The notes beneath the pieces were generated by a model. The model was not told the DNA's origin. It did no database searches and was given only the letters and a program-made list of their open reading frames with translations. Below are positions 32,506 to 40,107 of a stretch of DNA of 64,000 nucleotides, in pieces; position 1 is the stretch's first letter, and each line of letters starts with the position of its first letter. Where the stretch lies: positions 310,001 through 374,000 of the forward strand of contig NZ_WVTD01000002.1 in the NCBI RefSeq assembly GCF_009856825.1, in the 5' to 3' direction. Source of the DNA: Novosphingobium silvae. GTDB taxonomy: Bacteria; Pseudomonadota; Alphaproteobacteria; Sphingomonadales; Sphingomonadaceae. The translations under genes were made by a program, and so were the position numbers.

Positions 32506-33270
32506 ATGGAGGCGATCACCGCGCTCATCGCATCGGGCATGGTGCCAGACGAGGCGATGGCCCGCGCCGTGCAGAACCTCATCGAGGAACGCGGCTACAT
32601 GCCCGGCCTTGCCGATGCCCTGTCCAAGATATCCGAGGATGAGCGCTTCGGGCTGCAGCCCAAGCCGCCAGCGGACAACGACGACGACGACCCCAGCGCA
32701 ATCGTACCGGAAGGAGGTGATCCTGCATCTGCCGGTGGCCGGGCTCAACCCCCGGCCCGCCGTGCCGCTAACGACGCCGCGGTATTCTTCGCCGATGCCC
32801 AGCCTCGCCCGCTGTACGTCCAGCGCAAGCTGTTGAACGGCACCGACATCATTGGTTGGGCCAAGAAAGAGGGCTTCACGTCCACGCTTGCCGCCGACGA
32901 TCTGCACGTCACGGTGCTCTATTCCCGCCAGCCCGTGGACCCCATGAAAATGGGCCAGGCATGGGGCGAGGACGAAAACGGCAACGTGCGCATCAAGCCC
33001 GGCGGCCCGCGCGCGGTCGAGCGCCTTGGCGAAAACGCCGTCGTGCTGCTGTTCCCATCGTGGGATCTGCAGAGCCGCCACCGTGACATGGTCGAGGCAG
33101 GTGGATCGCACGACTTCGACGAGTACCACCCTCACGTCACCATCTCATTCGAGGTGCCGACAGACATGGACCTGACGGCAGTGAGGCCGTTCACCGGCGC
33201 GCTGGAATTTGGCCCGGAACTGTTCGAGCCGCTGGACCTCGACTGGAAGCGGAAGGTCACCGAGGAATGA
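32506..33270 (+). CDS. Portal C-terminal remnant fused to an Acb1-like anti-CBASS domain
   Basis: 254 residues from ATG 32,506; the portal-type frame is visible from 32,461 (RKPTEKEEAETFKIVMEAIT). Residues 1-50 look like the end of a DUF1073 portal, 51-95 are a linker, and 100-254 form a 2H phosphoesterase-like Acb1 domain with two HVT motifs (H134, H210). YVQRKLLNGTDIIGWAKKEGF, FDEYHPHVTISFEVP and FGPELFEPLDLDWKRKV are family blocks. Acb1 degrades the cyclic nucleotides that activate CBASS. The domain looks complete even though the portal is lost; its expression without the original start is uncertain. Confidence 0.75.
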   Translation: MEAITALIASGMVPDEAMARAVQNLIEERGYMPGLADALSKISEDERFGLQPKPPADNDDDDPSAIVPEGGDPASAGGRAQPPARRAANDAAVFFADAQPRPLYVQRKLLNGTDIIGWAKKEGFTSTLAADDLHVTVLYSRQPVDPMKMGQAWGEDENGNVRIKPGGPRAVERLGENAVVLLFPSWDLQSRHRDMVEAGGSHDFDEYHPHVTISFEVPTDMDLTAVRPFTGALEFGPELFEPLDLDWKRKVTEE

Positions 33271-33406
33271 CGCCGATGATGATGCTAATCGCCCTGCTGG
33301 CTGCCCATGCACTGGCGGACTATCCGCTGCAGGGCGACTTCCTGAGTAAGGCTAAGAACCGGACTGCCCCTATCCCCGGTGTTCCGTGGCAACAGGGGCT
33401 TGGCGC
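33267..33406 (+). pseudogene. DUF3307 membrane protein, N-terminal remnant
   Basis: ATG 33,267 overlaps the preceding stop as ATGA. MMLIALLAAHALADYPLQGDFLSKAKN, then PIPGVPWQQGLGAH, is the start of the phage DUF3307 family. After GAH the sequence switches to a different gene in another frame, and the hybrid frame ends at 33,524. About 80 C-terminal residues are missing. Confidence 0.7.
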
Positions 33407-33583
33407 GCATGTCGTGACACGGATGTGCGCTTCGTCGTCCTTGCCGCCACGTTCACCGGCCCGCTGGGAACCGATGCGGAGGTCGAGGTGCTGGCAGGGC
33501 CGTTCGCTGGCATGTGGAGCGTGAGCAGCTTGGAGCGCGATCCCGTGGCGGCCGGATGGGTCGGGGTTGGGCGTCGTGCCTAA
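33407..33583 (+). pseudogene. Head-tail connector, C-terminal remnant
   Basis: In frame with the stop at 33,581-33,583, DTDVRFVVLAATFTGPLGTD continues through VEVLAGPFAGMWSVSSLERDPVAAGWVGVGRRA. It ends directly on the HK97-gp10 gene and has the character of the last part of a head-closure protein. The 5' part is lost in the deletion at about 33,407. The family assignment rests on position and style only. Confidence 0.5.
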
Positions 33584-34007
33584 GTCTCGGCTGATAGGCG
33601 CGAAGGCACATGCGAACCGGCTGAAGAAGCTGACCGGCGAAACGATGATCCGCGAAGTTGGCAAGGCGCTGTTCGTGGCCGGGGAGGCAATACAGGTAGA
33701 GGCGCAGATCAGCATCACTGCCGGGGCGGTGTCAGGCAAAAACCACAAGCCTTCTGCGCCAGGGCAGCCGCCGAACAATGACACTGGTGACCTCGCGGGC
33801 AAGATCGAAACCAAGCAGGTCGCGCCCTTGGTCGTAGAGGTGAGCAGCAACTCGGCACACGCGCTTCCGCTAGAAGTGGGCACGTCGAAGATGGCCGCCC
33901 GTCCCTACATGGCCCCGGCCCGGGACGCCAAACGAAACGAGGTCACCCAGCTTGTCCGCAAAGCTGTCGATCGCGCTGTGAAGCGCAGCAAGTCCGGAGA
34001 CACCTGA
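33576..34007 (+). CDS. HK97 gp10-family tail completion protein
   Basis: 143 residues from GTG 33,576 (an in-frame TTG lies at 33,567). The pattern LIGAKAHANRLKKLTGETMIREVGKALFVAGEAIQVEAQI, GAVSGKNHKPSAPGQPPNNDTGDLAGKI, ALPLEVGTSKMAARPYMAPA is the HK97-gp10 family. Members finish the neck/tail junction. First intact gene of the tail module. Confidence 0.9.
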   Translation: MPKSRLIGAKAHANRLKKLTGETMIREVGKALFVAGEAIQVEAQISITAGAVSGKNHKPSAPGQPPNNDTGDLAGKIETKQVAPLVVEVSSNSAHALPLEVGTSKMAARPYMAPARDAKRNEVTQLVRKAVDRAVKRSKSGDT

Positions 34008-34180
34008 TGCAGACCGTCATCTTCACCCGCGAGTATCGCCACCAGCAGGACGCCCTACGCACCGCTATCTACCCGCCGGGCGAGTTCGAGGTCAGTAATG
34101 AGCTTGCGACCGCAGCCAAGAAGGCCGGAGCGCTCAAGGTGTCCCCGAAGCCGAGGAAGGCCAAGGCTGATGGCGAATGA
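34007..34180 (+). CDS. Small basic tail-module protein (57 aa)
   Basis: MQTVIFTREYRHQQDALRTA begins a 57-residue protein with a Lys-rich end (KVSPKPRKAKADGE). Its ATG overlaps the gp10 stop as TGATG and its end overlaps the DUF3168 gene by 11 bases. Function unknown. Confidence 0.65.
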   Translation: MQTVIFTREYRHQQDALRTAIYPPGEFEVSNELATAAKKAGALKVSPKPRKAKADGE

Positions 34181-34631
34181 CATTCTTCGTGCAACCGAAC
34201 GCGCCTGCATCGTGTGCCTGAAAGCCGATGCACCGCTTGCCGCGATCATTGCGAAGACATCGATCGACCCCCAGCCCGGCACTGCCGGCGTTGATGTTGA
34301 CGGCTACACGATCTGGCCCTTCATCACGCTGGAAGGCACCCAGGCAATCCCGTCGGGACGGGGCTGTTCCGCGCGATCGGACGTGACGTTCCAGCTGCAC
34401 TCGTTCGCTAAGGCCCGGAAGAACAGCGCTGGCGCCATGATCGAGACCGCCCGCGATCACGCTGGGAAGATCAACACGGCCGTCGTCGAAGCGATCCACA
34501 ACCATGCCTTCACGGTTGCCGGGCGGCGCTACAAGTTCGCGGTCACGTCTTCGCGGCTCATGAAGGATGGCGGGGAATCCGACGCCTACCACGGCATCGC
34601 CTTTGTTCGTGCAAGGGCCTTCCAGGGCTGA
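34170..34631 (+). CDS. DUF3168 tail terminator-like protein
   Basis: 153 residues from ATG 34,170 (MANDILRATERACIVCLKAD). DGYTIWPFITLEGTQAIP, SDVTFQLHSFAKARKNSAGAMIETARDHAGKINTAV and GRRYKFAVTSSRLMKDGGESDAYHGIAFVRARA match DUF3168. These proteins cap the tail tube and set the head-joining interface. Confidence 0.85.
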   Translation: MANDILRATERACIVCLKADAPLAAIIAKTSIDPQPGTAGVDVDGYTIWPFITLEGTQAIPSGRGCSARSDVTFQLHSFAKARKNSAGAMIETARDHAGKINTAVVEAIHNHAFTVAGRRYKFAVTSSRLMKDGGESDAYHGIAFVRARAFQG

Positions 34632-34644
34632 TACACCGGCCGGG

Positions 34645-34890
34645 ATGGACCAGCCCCTTGCCGAGCGCATGTTGCGCGCCTTTCTGACACAGATGATCCG
34701 AACCGAGGCGGTCGACCCTGACGATATACAGGATGCCGCCGACCGCCTGGAGCGCGATGGGGACATAGAGGCTGCCCACGCAATGCGCTGCCTGATCGTC
34801 GAGGCCAACGCGCCGGAACAATCGGAGTGGCTTGCGGATCGCGCCCGAGCACGGTTCCACGCCATCGACGGCGGTAAGGCTGACGACTGA
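34645..34890 (+). CDS. Hypothetical tail-module protein (81 aa)
   Basis: From ATG 34,645 (MDQPLAERMLRAFLTQMIRT). Acidic and helical: VDPDDIQDAADRLERDGDIEAAHAMR. No Shine-Dalgarno stands out. Found between the terminator and tube genes; no family recognised. Confidence 0.5.
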   Translation: MDQPLAERMLRAFLTQMIRTEAVDPDDIQDAADRLERDGDIEAAHAMRCLIVEANAPEQSEWLADRARARFHAIDGGKADD

Positions 34891-34929
34891 CGAAATCTAT
34901 TCTCCCGCAAACCATGCTGGAGATGCCTT

Positions 34930-35385
34930 GTGTCCGAGCCGAATAGCGCCGACTTCGCCCTTCTGAAGATCAAGACTGCGGACGGACCGCCTGTCGTCCT
35001 GACCCTGCTCTGCGGGATCCAGAGCGTCACGATCAACCGCAGCGTCAACATGGGCGAACGCTACCGCCGCGACTGCGCCAAGCCGAACCGTCCCGGCACG
35101 CGCAAGATCCGCAACAACGGCCAGTCCTGGAACGTGAGCGGCAACGGCGAGGACAATACCGACATCGAGGCGGCCTATTCCGAAGCCTTCGGCGTGAAGA
35201 AAGACTACGTCATCGAGCTCTACCGCGATGATGACACGGATGCGGGCGAGCTCATGGGCAGCTATGCGGGCACCGGCATGATGACGACCCGCAACCAAGC
35301 GTTCGCGCAGGGAAGCGACGACGCCGGCACCGCCGACATCACCATCGAGGGTGAAGGCGATCTGCTCTGGACCGCCGCGCCCTGA
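34930..35385 (+). CDS. Major tail tube protein
   Basis: 151 residues from GTG 34,930, fixed by GGAG 7 bases upstream. INRSVNMGERYRRDCAKPNRPGTRKIRNNGQSWNVSGNGE and the C-terminal GTGMMTTRNQAFAQGSDDAGTADITIEGEGDLLW follow siphovirus tail tube proteins of the TP901-1 kind. It polymerises into the tail tube, measured by the tape measure. Confidence 0.85.
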   Translation: MSEPNSADFALLKIKTADGPPVVLTLLCGIQSVTINRSVNMGERYRRDCAKPNRPGTRKIRNNGQSWNVSGNGEDNTDIEAAYSEAFGVKKDYVIELYRDDDTDAGELMGSYAGTGMMTTRNQAFAQGSDDAGTADITIEGEGDLLWTAAP

Positions 35386-35834
35386 TGCCTGACACCGCCG
35401 TCGATCTGGATTTCGCCGACGGGCGCTATCGGTTCTGGCTCGCCCTTCCCCATGTGGTCGAGCTGGAGCGCAAATGCGGCGGCAAGTCGGTGTTCGCCAT
35501 GTATGACGCAATGGGCGCCGGGCTAGGCATGGCTGGCGAAGCGCCTATCTACATGGGCGGCAGCACTGCCATGGTAACCGATATCCGTGAGACGATCCGC
35601 CTCGGCCTGATCGGCGGCGGCTCGGCGCTGGTTGATGGTTCTGAGATCGAGGTAGGCCCCAACCGGGCGCGCGATCTCGTCGATACCTACACGTTCCCGG
35701 CGCGTCCGCTCACGGAAGGCCTGCACGTCGCCTGGTCGATCTTGCATGCTGCGATCGTCGGCATCGACCTCAAAAAAAAAGCGCCGGACGCGGACGAGAC
35801 AGGAAGCCCCAGCCCCTCCGAAAAGGACAGCTGA
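35385..35834 (+). CDS. Tail assembly chaperone G (gene-transfer-agent family type)
   Basis: 149 residues. VDLDFADGRYRFWLALPHVVELERKCGGKSVFAM, VTDIRETIRLGLIGGGSALVDG and FPARPLTEGLHVAWSILHAAIVGIDLKKK are typical of the family next to tail tube genes. It overlaps the tube stop. A run of nine A (35,772-35,780) just before its end is a slippery site for a longer GT product. Confidence 0.88.
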   Translation: MPDTAVDLDFADGRYRFWLALPHVVELERKCGGKSVFAMYDAMGAGLGMAGEAPIYMGGSTAMVTDIRETIRLGLIGGGSALVDGSEIEVGPNRARDLVDTYTFPARPLTEGLHVAWSILHAAIVGIDLKKKAPDADETGSPSPSEKDS

Positions 35835-36028
35835 TCGCCAACTGCGGCGGCATGCACCTCAATTGGGAGCGGCTTAGCCTGTCCGGGTACTTCGAGGCGC
35901 TAGAGGCCCACAACGAAGCGCACGCAGCGCCTGGGACCGACCGGCTCGGATCTATGGATGCGGGCCGGCTGCGGCGGTTTGTTGATGCGCATAGAAGACA
36001 CAATGACGGGTCTGGGTCTGGGTCTTGA
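35772..36028 (+). CDS. T extension of the tail chaperone, made by -1 frameshift
   Basis: At CTC AAA AAA AAA a -1 slip moves translation into an open frame that runs to TGA 36,026-36,028: SAGRGRDRKPQPLRKGQLIA, then MHLNWERLSLSGYFEALEAHNEAH and GRLRRFVDAHRRHND. The full GT protein would be about 214 residues. Conserved G/GT frameshifting is a hallmark of tailed phages with long tails; GT binds the tape measure. The extension has no Shine-Dalgarno of its own. Confidence 0.8.
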
Positions 36029-36048
36029 CCTCGGCCGCTGAGCCGACC

Positions 36049-36294
36049 TTACATTATGGTGCGGTAGTTGTCCACGCACTGATCTGGATGCGGGCACCCA
36101 TCCAGCGGCATCAGCGGCACATCAGCTGCGATATACGACTTTCTGGCGGCAGCCCTGCAGGCCTTGCAGGATCCCGCCGCCATATTGTTTGCTAGGGGCT
36201 TGAAACGCGCCTCGGGAAACTGCGTCGCGATCTTCATGATGCGCGCTTGGCCCTGCTCACGCTTTTCCTCAGTGGTGGGGTAGCGCTTCGGCAT
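36049..36294 (-). CDS. Hypothetical Cys-rich protein, moron-like (81 aa)
   Basis: Read against the tail operon. MPKRYPTTEEKREQGQARIM leads to SCKACRAAARKSYIA and GCPHPDQC, four cysteines that could hold zinc. It sits between the tail chaperone and the tape measure, the usual slot for cargo genes. No family recognised. Confidence 0.5.
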   Translation of the reverse strand: MPKRYPTTEEKREQGQARIMKIATQFPEARFKPLANNMAAGSCKACRAAARKSYIAADVPLMPLDGCPHPDQCVDNYRTIM

Positions 36295-36303
36295 CGAGCA
36301 GCT

Positions 36304-36477
36304 TCAGTCCCGTCGCGATCGGTACATCACGCCGTGCACGCAATATGGGGCGATTACCAAGAACACCGCGACGGCCGCCGCCGCTCCCTGCTGCGGAGCA
36401 CTCATGCTGAACGACGCGACCACCAGCAGCAGGCCAATTACCGCGCCGACGAACGTGAGAACCTTGAAAAGCGCCAT
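36304..36477 (-). CDS. Small membrane protein, moron-like (57 aa)
   Basis: From ATG 36,477 (MALFKVLTFVGAVIGLLLVV). Two hydrophobic segments, the second AAAAVAVFLVIAPYCVHGVM. It pairs with the preceding Cys-rich gene in a two-gene leftward unit inside the tail module. Function unknown. Confidence 0.55.
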   Translation of the reverse strand: MALFKVLTFVGAVIGLLLVVASFSMSAPQQGAAAAVAVFLVIAPYCVHGVMYRSRRD

Positions 36478-36534
36478 CAACCCTCCTGATCGCGGGCGGT
36501 AAGACCACCCTCTACGCCCCTTTAGCATGGAGGA

Positions 36535-39171
36535 ATGGCAGAAATCGACCCCGTCATTCTCCAGCTTCGGGCTGATGTCGCTAAATACAATGCCGACATG
36601 CAGCAGACCGCCAGGCGGGTTCAGGCGAGCCTAAGCCTGCAAGAGCGGTCAATATTGAGCCTCGAAAATCAAATGCGCAGTTCGTCCGGAGCCATCGCCG
36701 GATCTATCAGCCGCATCGGAACTTCGATTTCCGGACTCGCAGCGGGTGTTTCGCTCGTTGCGCTCGCCAAGCAGTTTCTTGACGTGGCCGACACCGCTAA
36801 GTCCCTGGATGCACAACTCCGCCTTGCCACCGCGGGGTTCGGCACGTTCGCACAAGCGCAAGAGGATGTTCGTCGGATCGCCGCTGATACCCGCTCCGGC
36901 TTGCAGGAGACGGCCTCCCTCTATGGCAACTTCTCGCGGGGGGCAAAGGAGCTTGGCGCGGATCAGGAGGCAGCTGCCCGAGCGACCGAGACGTTCTCGA
37001 AAACCCTGAAAGTTAGTGGCGCGGACGCAAACCAGTCGGCATCAGCTACGCTGCAGTTCGGCCAAGCGCTGGCGGCCGGCGCGCTGAGGGGTGATGAGCT
37101 TAACTCAGTGCTGGAGGCGGCGCCTCGCCTCGCTCGTTTGCTAACCGAGAGCATGGGCCTCCCGATCGGCAAGATCAAAGAACTGGGTGAAGAAGGCAAA
37201 CTGACCTCGGAAGTCCTGCTGAATGCCCTTACGAACCGCAAGTACACCGAAACCATCGACGCTGAGTTCCGTGAACTGCCAGTCACATTCAATGATGCGA
37301 TGACGCAGATCGAGAACGCCGCGATCATCACGTTCGGCGGGTTCGACAGGGGCGGCCAGTTCTCGACAGCACTGGCCAACTTCATCACCGATGGCAGCGA
37401 TGGATTCAAGGATCTGGAGCAGGATGCCGTTGATATGGGCATCGCAATCCGGTCCAGTATCGAAGGCCTAGTTGGCGCGTTTCAACCGATTCTTGAGGAA
37501 GCGAAGGGCTTCTTTGATTATGTGAATGGCCAATCGGCCAACGTCGATCTGCGGCGAGACATCGATAAGTCCGCTGGCCAGTTAGACAGCTTCCTCGGCG
37601 CACTAGCCAAGCAGGAAAGTCCTTTCGAGCAGTACATCAACGCTCGGCTTTATGGATCGCCATCTGGGAAGACCAATTTTCAGGGGCGCTTTCGGCAAAG
37701 TCAGTCGGCGGCACAGACTAGGCTTGAGCGGGCGAATGGTCAAACGCCCGTCAGCCGCGTGCTGGGAAAGCTCTCTGAGGCCAATCGCAGCGCTGGCCAA
37801 GCCCCTGCCGCACGATCCACCGCTGCGTCGTCTTCTGATGCGGACAAGCGGAAGGCAGCAGCCGCAGCCCGCAAGGCCGAGAATGAGCGTTTGCGCGCCA
37901 TCCGAGAGGATGCCAGCAACGCCCGCGATGCGGCCAACCTGCAGGACGACATCAACTCCGCAAAGGCAGCGCTGGCCGTCGCAACGGAAGACGTTCTAGC
38001 CTACAACCTACAGGCGATCGAGAACGAGAAGCAGCAGCGCACTGCCGAGTACGAGACGCAACGCAAGCTAGGTCGCATCACTGATCAGGAGCTTGCCGAC
38101 CGCACGAAGGCGGTGGCCGAGATCGCTGACCTCCAGCGCCAGCGCGTCCAGCGCATCGCAGATGAGAACGCGCGCCGCGACGACCTTGATCGGTTCAGCG
38201 CATCGGTGCAGGACAACAGCGACCTGCTGCGCGCCCAGGCGGACCTTGTCACCACGCGAGAGGCTCGCCGGGACATCGAACTCCGCCTGCTCGACCTTAG
38301 CTACGAACAGGAGCGCGCCGAACAACAGGCGGTGCTCAACAGCGAGACGGCTTCGGCAGCCCAGAAAGAGATCGCGGAACAGCGCCTGCGCATCCTTGAT
38401 CAGCTGAAGAGCTACGACGTCGAGCGCACGAACCGGCAGTATGAAAGCCCGCTCGAGCAGCGCCGCCGGCAGGTCCGGGAAGATGCTCAGAACATGGGCG
38501 ACCGCATCGAGGATATCGAGGTCGCTGCGATGGACCGCCTTGGCGACAGCGTCGCGAACACGGCGGCCGAATATGTGAAGCTCGGCGGTATCGCCGGAGA
38601 GGTCATCAACGGCATCATCCGGGATGTGATCCGGCTTGCCGCTCAGCAGGCACTCCTCGGCGGCTCTGGCGGTATCGGCGGCTTCCTCGGTCGCCTCGGC
38701 AGCATCGTCGGCATCGGTGGCATGAGCTCGTCCGGGATTGCAGCCGCGAACCAGACAGTGGGGTCTACGATCGCCAACAACGCGGCCCTGTTCCAGGACG
38801 GCGGCTACACAGGCGATGGCCCCGCCAACAAGCCCGCTGGGATCGTCCACAAGGGCGAGTACGTGTTCCCTGCCGATGCGGTCCGCAGGATCGGCGTGCA
38901 GAACCTTGCCGCCATGGCGAACAGCCGCGCCGCATCTTCGATGGCGGGAACGTCGGCAGTGCGAGCATCGGTCGCCCCGGTCCAGCAGAACATCACGAAC
39001 TACTATGGTCCCGGCGCCGAAGAGTTCTGGGGCAAGGTCGATGGCCGCGCCGCGCGCGTAGCCACTCCGATCGCCGCGCGCCAGGCGAACCAGTCGGCAG
39101 CCGCTTCCTACGCCGCCGGGCAGCAGTCCGCCCCCGGCACGATCAACAAATATAACCAGCTGAAGGGCTGA
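36535..39171 (+). CDS. Tail tape measure protein
   Basis: 878 residues. The N-terminus is the tape-measure type domain: [56 protein letters not shown], then [41 protein letters not shown] long helical/coiled-coil middle (about 440-660) is followed by a Gly-rich stretch and the typical C-terminal [32 protein letters not shown]. At about 1.5 angstrom per residue it would specify a tail near 130 nm (inference). The frame is intact. Confidence 0.93.
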   Translation: MAEIDPVILQLRADVAKYNADMQQTARRVQASLSLQERSILSLENQMRSSSGAIAGSISRIGTSISGLAAGVSLVALAKQFLDVADTAKSLDAQLRLATAGFGTFAQAQEDVRRIAADTRSGLQETASLYGNFSRGAKELGADQEAAARATETFSKTLKVSGADANQSASATLQFGQALAAGALRGDELNSVLEAAPRLARLLTESMGLPIGKIKELGEEGKLTSEVLLNALTNRKYTETIDAEFRELPVTFNDAMTQIENAAIITFGGFDRGGQFSTALANFITDGSDGFKDLEQDAVDMGIAIRSSIEGLVGAFQPILEEAKGFFDYVNGQSANVDLRRDIDKSAGQLDSFLGALAKQESPFEQYINARLYGSPSGKTNFQGRFRQSQSAAQTRLERANGQTPVSRVLGKLSEANRSAGQAPAARSTAASSSDADKRKAAAAARKAENERLRAIREDASNARDAANLQDDINSAKAALAVATEDVLAYNLQAIENEKQQRTAEYETQRKLGRITDQELADRTKAVAEIADLQRQRVQRIADENARRDDLDRFSASVQDNSDLLRAQADLVTTREARRDIELRLLDLSYEQERAEQQAVLNSETASAAQKEIAEQRLRILDQLKSYDVERTNRQYESPLEQRRRQVREDAQNMGDRIEDIEVAAMDRLGDSVANTAAEYVKLGGIAGEVINGIIRDVIRLAAQQALLGGSGGIGGFLGRLGSIVGIGGMSSSGIAAANQTVGSTIANNAALFQDGGYTGDGPANKPAGIVHKGEYVFPADAVRRIGVQNLAAMANSRAASSMAGTSAVRASVAPVQQNITNYYGPGAEEFWGKVDGRAARVATPIAARQANQSAAASYAAGQQSAPGTINKYNQLKG

Positions 39172-39172
39172 C

Positions 39173-39721
39173 ATGCAGCTTCGTGAGAGCTTCGCCCTCC
39201 GCATCGAAACGGACGACCCGTTCCGCATGTGGAGCGGTCATGGAGACCTGATCGTCCCGCCTGATATCGTGGAAAGCGAGCCCGCGCTTTACATCGGCGG
39301 CGGCGAACTGCTCAACGCGCCGGACTTCGACCAAGGCATCAACTTCACCGCCGAACGCATCGAGATCCAGCTTTCTGGCGCTTCCACCGAGGTCATCAGG
39401 CTGGCGATTGAGGCGGCCGCAGAGGTAACGAACGCCCGGGTCCACTTCGTCACGATGCGCTTCGACATGAACTGGCAGCTGGTCGAAGTGGAATACGAGG
39501 CGGTGTTCCGTGCGGACAAGATCAGCGTCCAGAGCGACGAAGGCGATGCTCGTTCACGCACCATCACCCTATCGATCGGAACCGAGGACACGAACCGCAA
39601 TCGTGCGCCGATGGCCTACTTCACCGATCAGGACCAGCGCCGCCGGTCAGAGACCGATGCCATCTTCTCGAACGTGTCCGGCATCAATCAGGGCACCTCA
39701 CGCACGTTCGGGCCCCGATGA
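39173..39721 (+). CDS. Minor tail protein (distal tail region), unknown family
   Basis: 182 residues, predicted mostly beta. LRESFALRIETDDPFRMWSGHGDLIVPPDIVESEPALYIGGGELLNAP suggests a virion protein of the tail tip. It lies 1 base after the tape measure and overlaps the DUF6950 gene by 4 bases, which is the place of distal tail proteins. No firm family. Confidence 0.65.
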   Translation: MQLRESFALRIETDDPFRMWSGHGDLIVPPDIVESEPALYIGGGELLNAPDFDQGINFTAERIEIQLSGASTEVIRLAIEAAAEVTNARVHFVTMRFDMNWQLVEVEYEAVFRADKISVQSDEGDARSRTITLSIGTEDTNRNRAPMAYFTDQDQRRRSETDAIFSNVSGINQGTSRTFGPR

Positions 39722-40107
39722 TGCTCGGCGAATTCCTGCGCGCGCCCTGCCCGCCGTTCGATTATGTGCAGCACGACTGCAGCCGTTGGCTCGACCGCTA
39801 CCTTGTAGCGCGCGGGCATCGATCGCCGATGGCTGCGATCGGCATCCAGTACGCCAGCGAGCGCGAGGCACAGCTCGTCATTGGGCGCGGCGGCGGCCTA
39901 CTCGCGCTGTGGTCCGCGGGCATGGCATCGATCGATGTCGTCAAGGTCGAGACACCAGAACCAGGGGACGTCGCGATCCTGTCTATTCCCACCGATGACG
40001 GCACCGACGAGACATGCGGCATATGGACCGGCGTGCGCTGGGCCAGCGTCCATCGCAACGGAACGATGTTCGGTGTCGGCGAACCGCTCAGTATTTGGAG
40101 GGCATGA
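39718..40107 (+). CDS. DUF6950 tail-tip protein (NlpC/P60-like)
   Basis: 129 residues. FDYVQHDCSRWLDRYLVARG holds a candidate catalytic Cys, and WASVHRNGTMFGV a candidate His, in the layout of DUF6950 proteins found where siphophages have an NlpC/P60 peptidase. A role in cell-wall penetration during tail contact is likely. Overlaps both neighbours by 4 bases. Confidence 0.8.
   Translation: MMLGEFLRAPCPPFDYVQHDCSRWLDRYLVARGHRSPMAAIGIQYASEREAQLVIGRGGGLLALWSAGMASIDVVKVETPEPGDVAILSIPTDDGTDETCGIWTGVRWASVHRNGTMFGVGEPLSIWRA

Noticed and set aside
32205..32642. Intact 145-residue metallopeptidase-like gene
   Set aside because: The sequence after about 32,450 has no coding character in this frame and the same DNA encodes a portal end in another frame.
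33567..36028. Gene transfer agent cluster
   Set aside because: The chaperone resembles the GTA family, but integrase, att sites, CI repressor, spanins and a DUF6950 tail tip, and absence of other GTA genes, mark a prophage.
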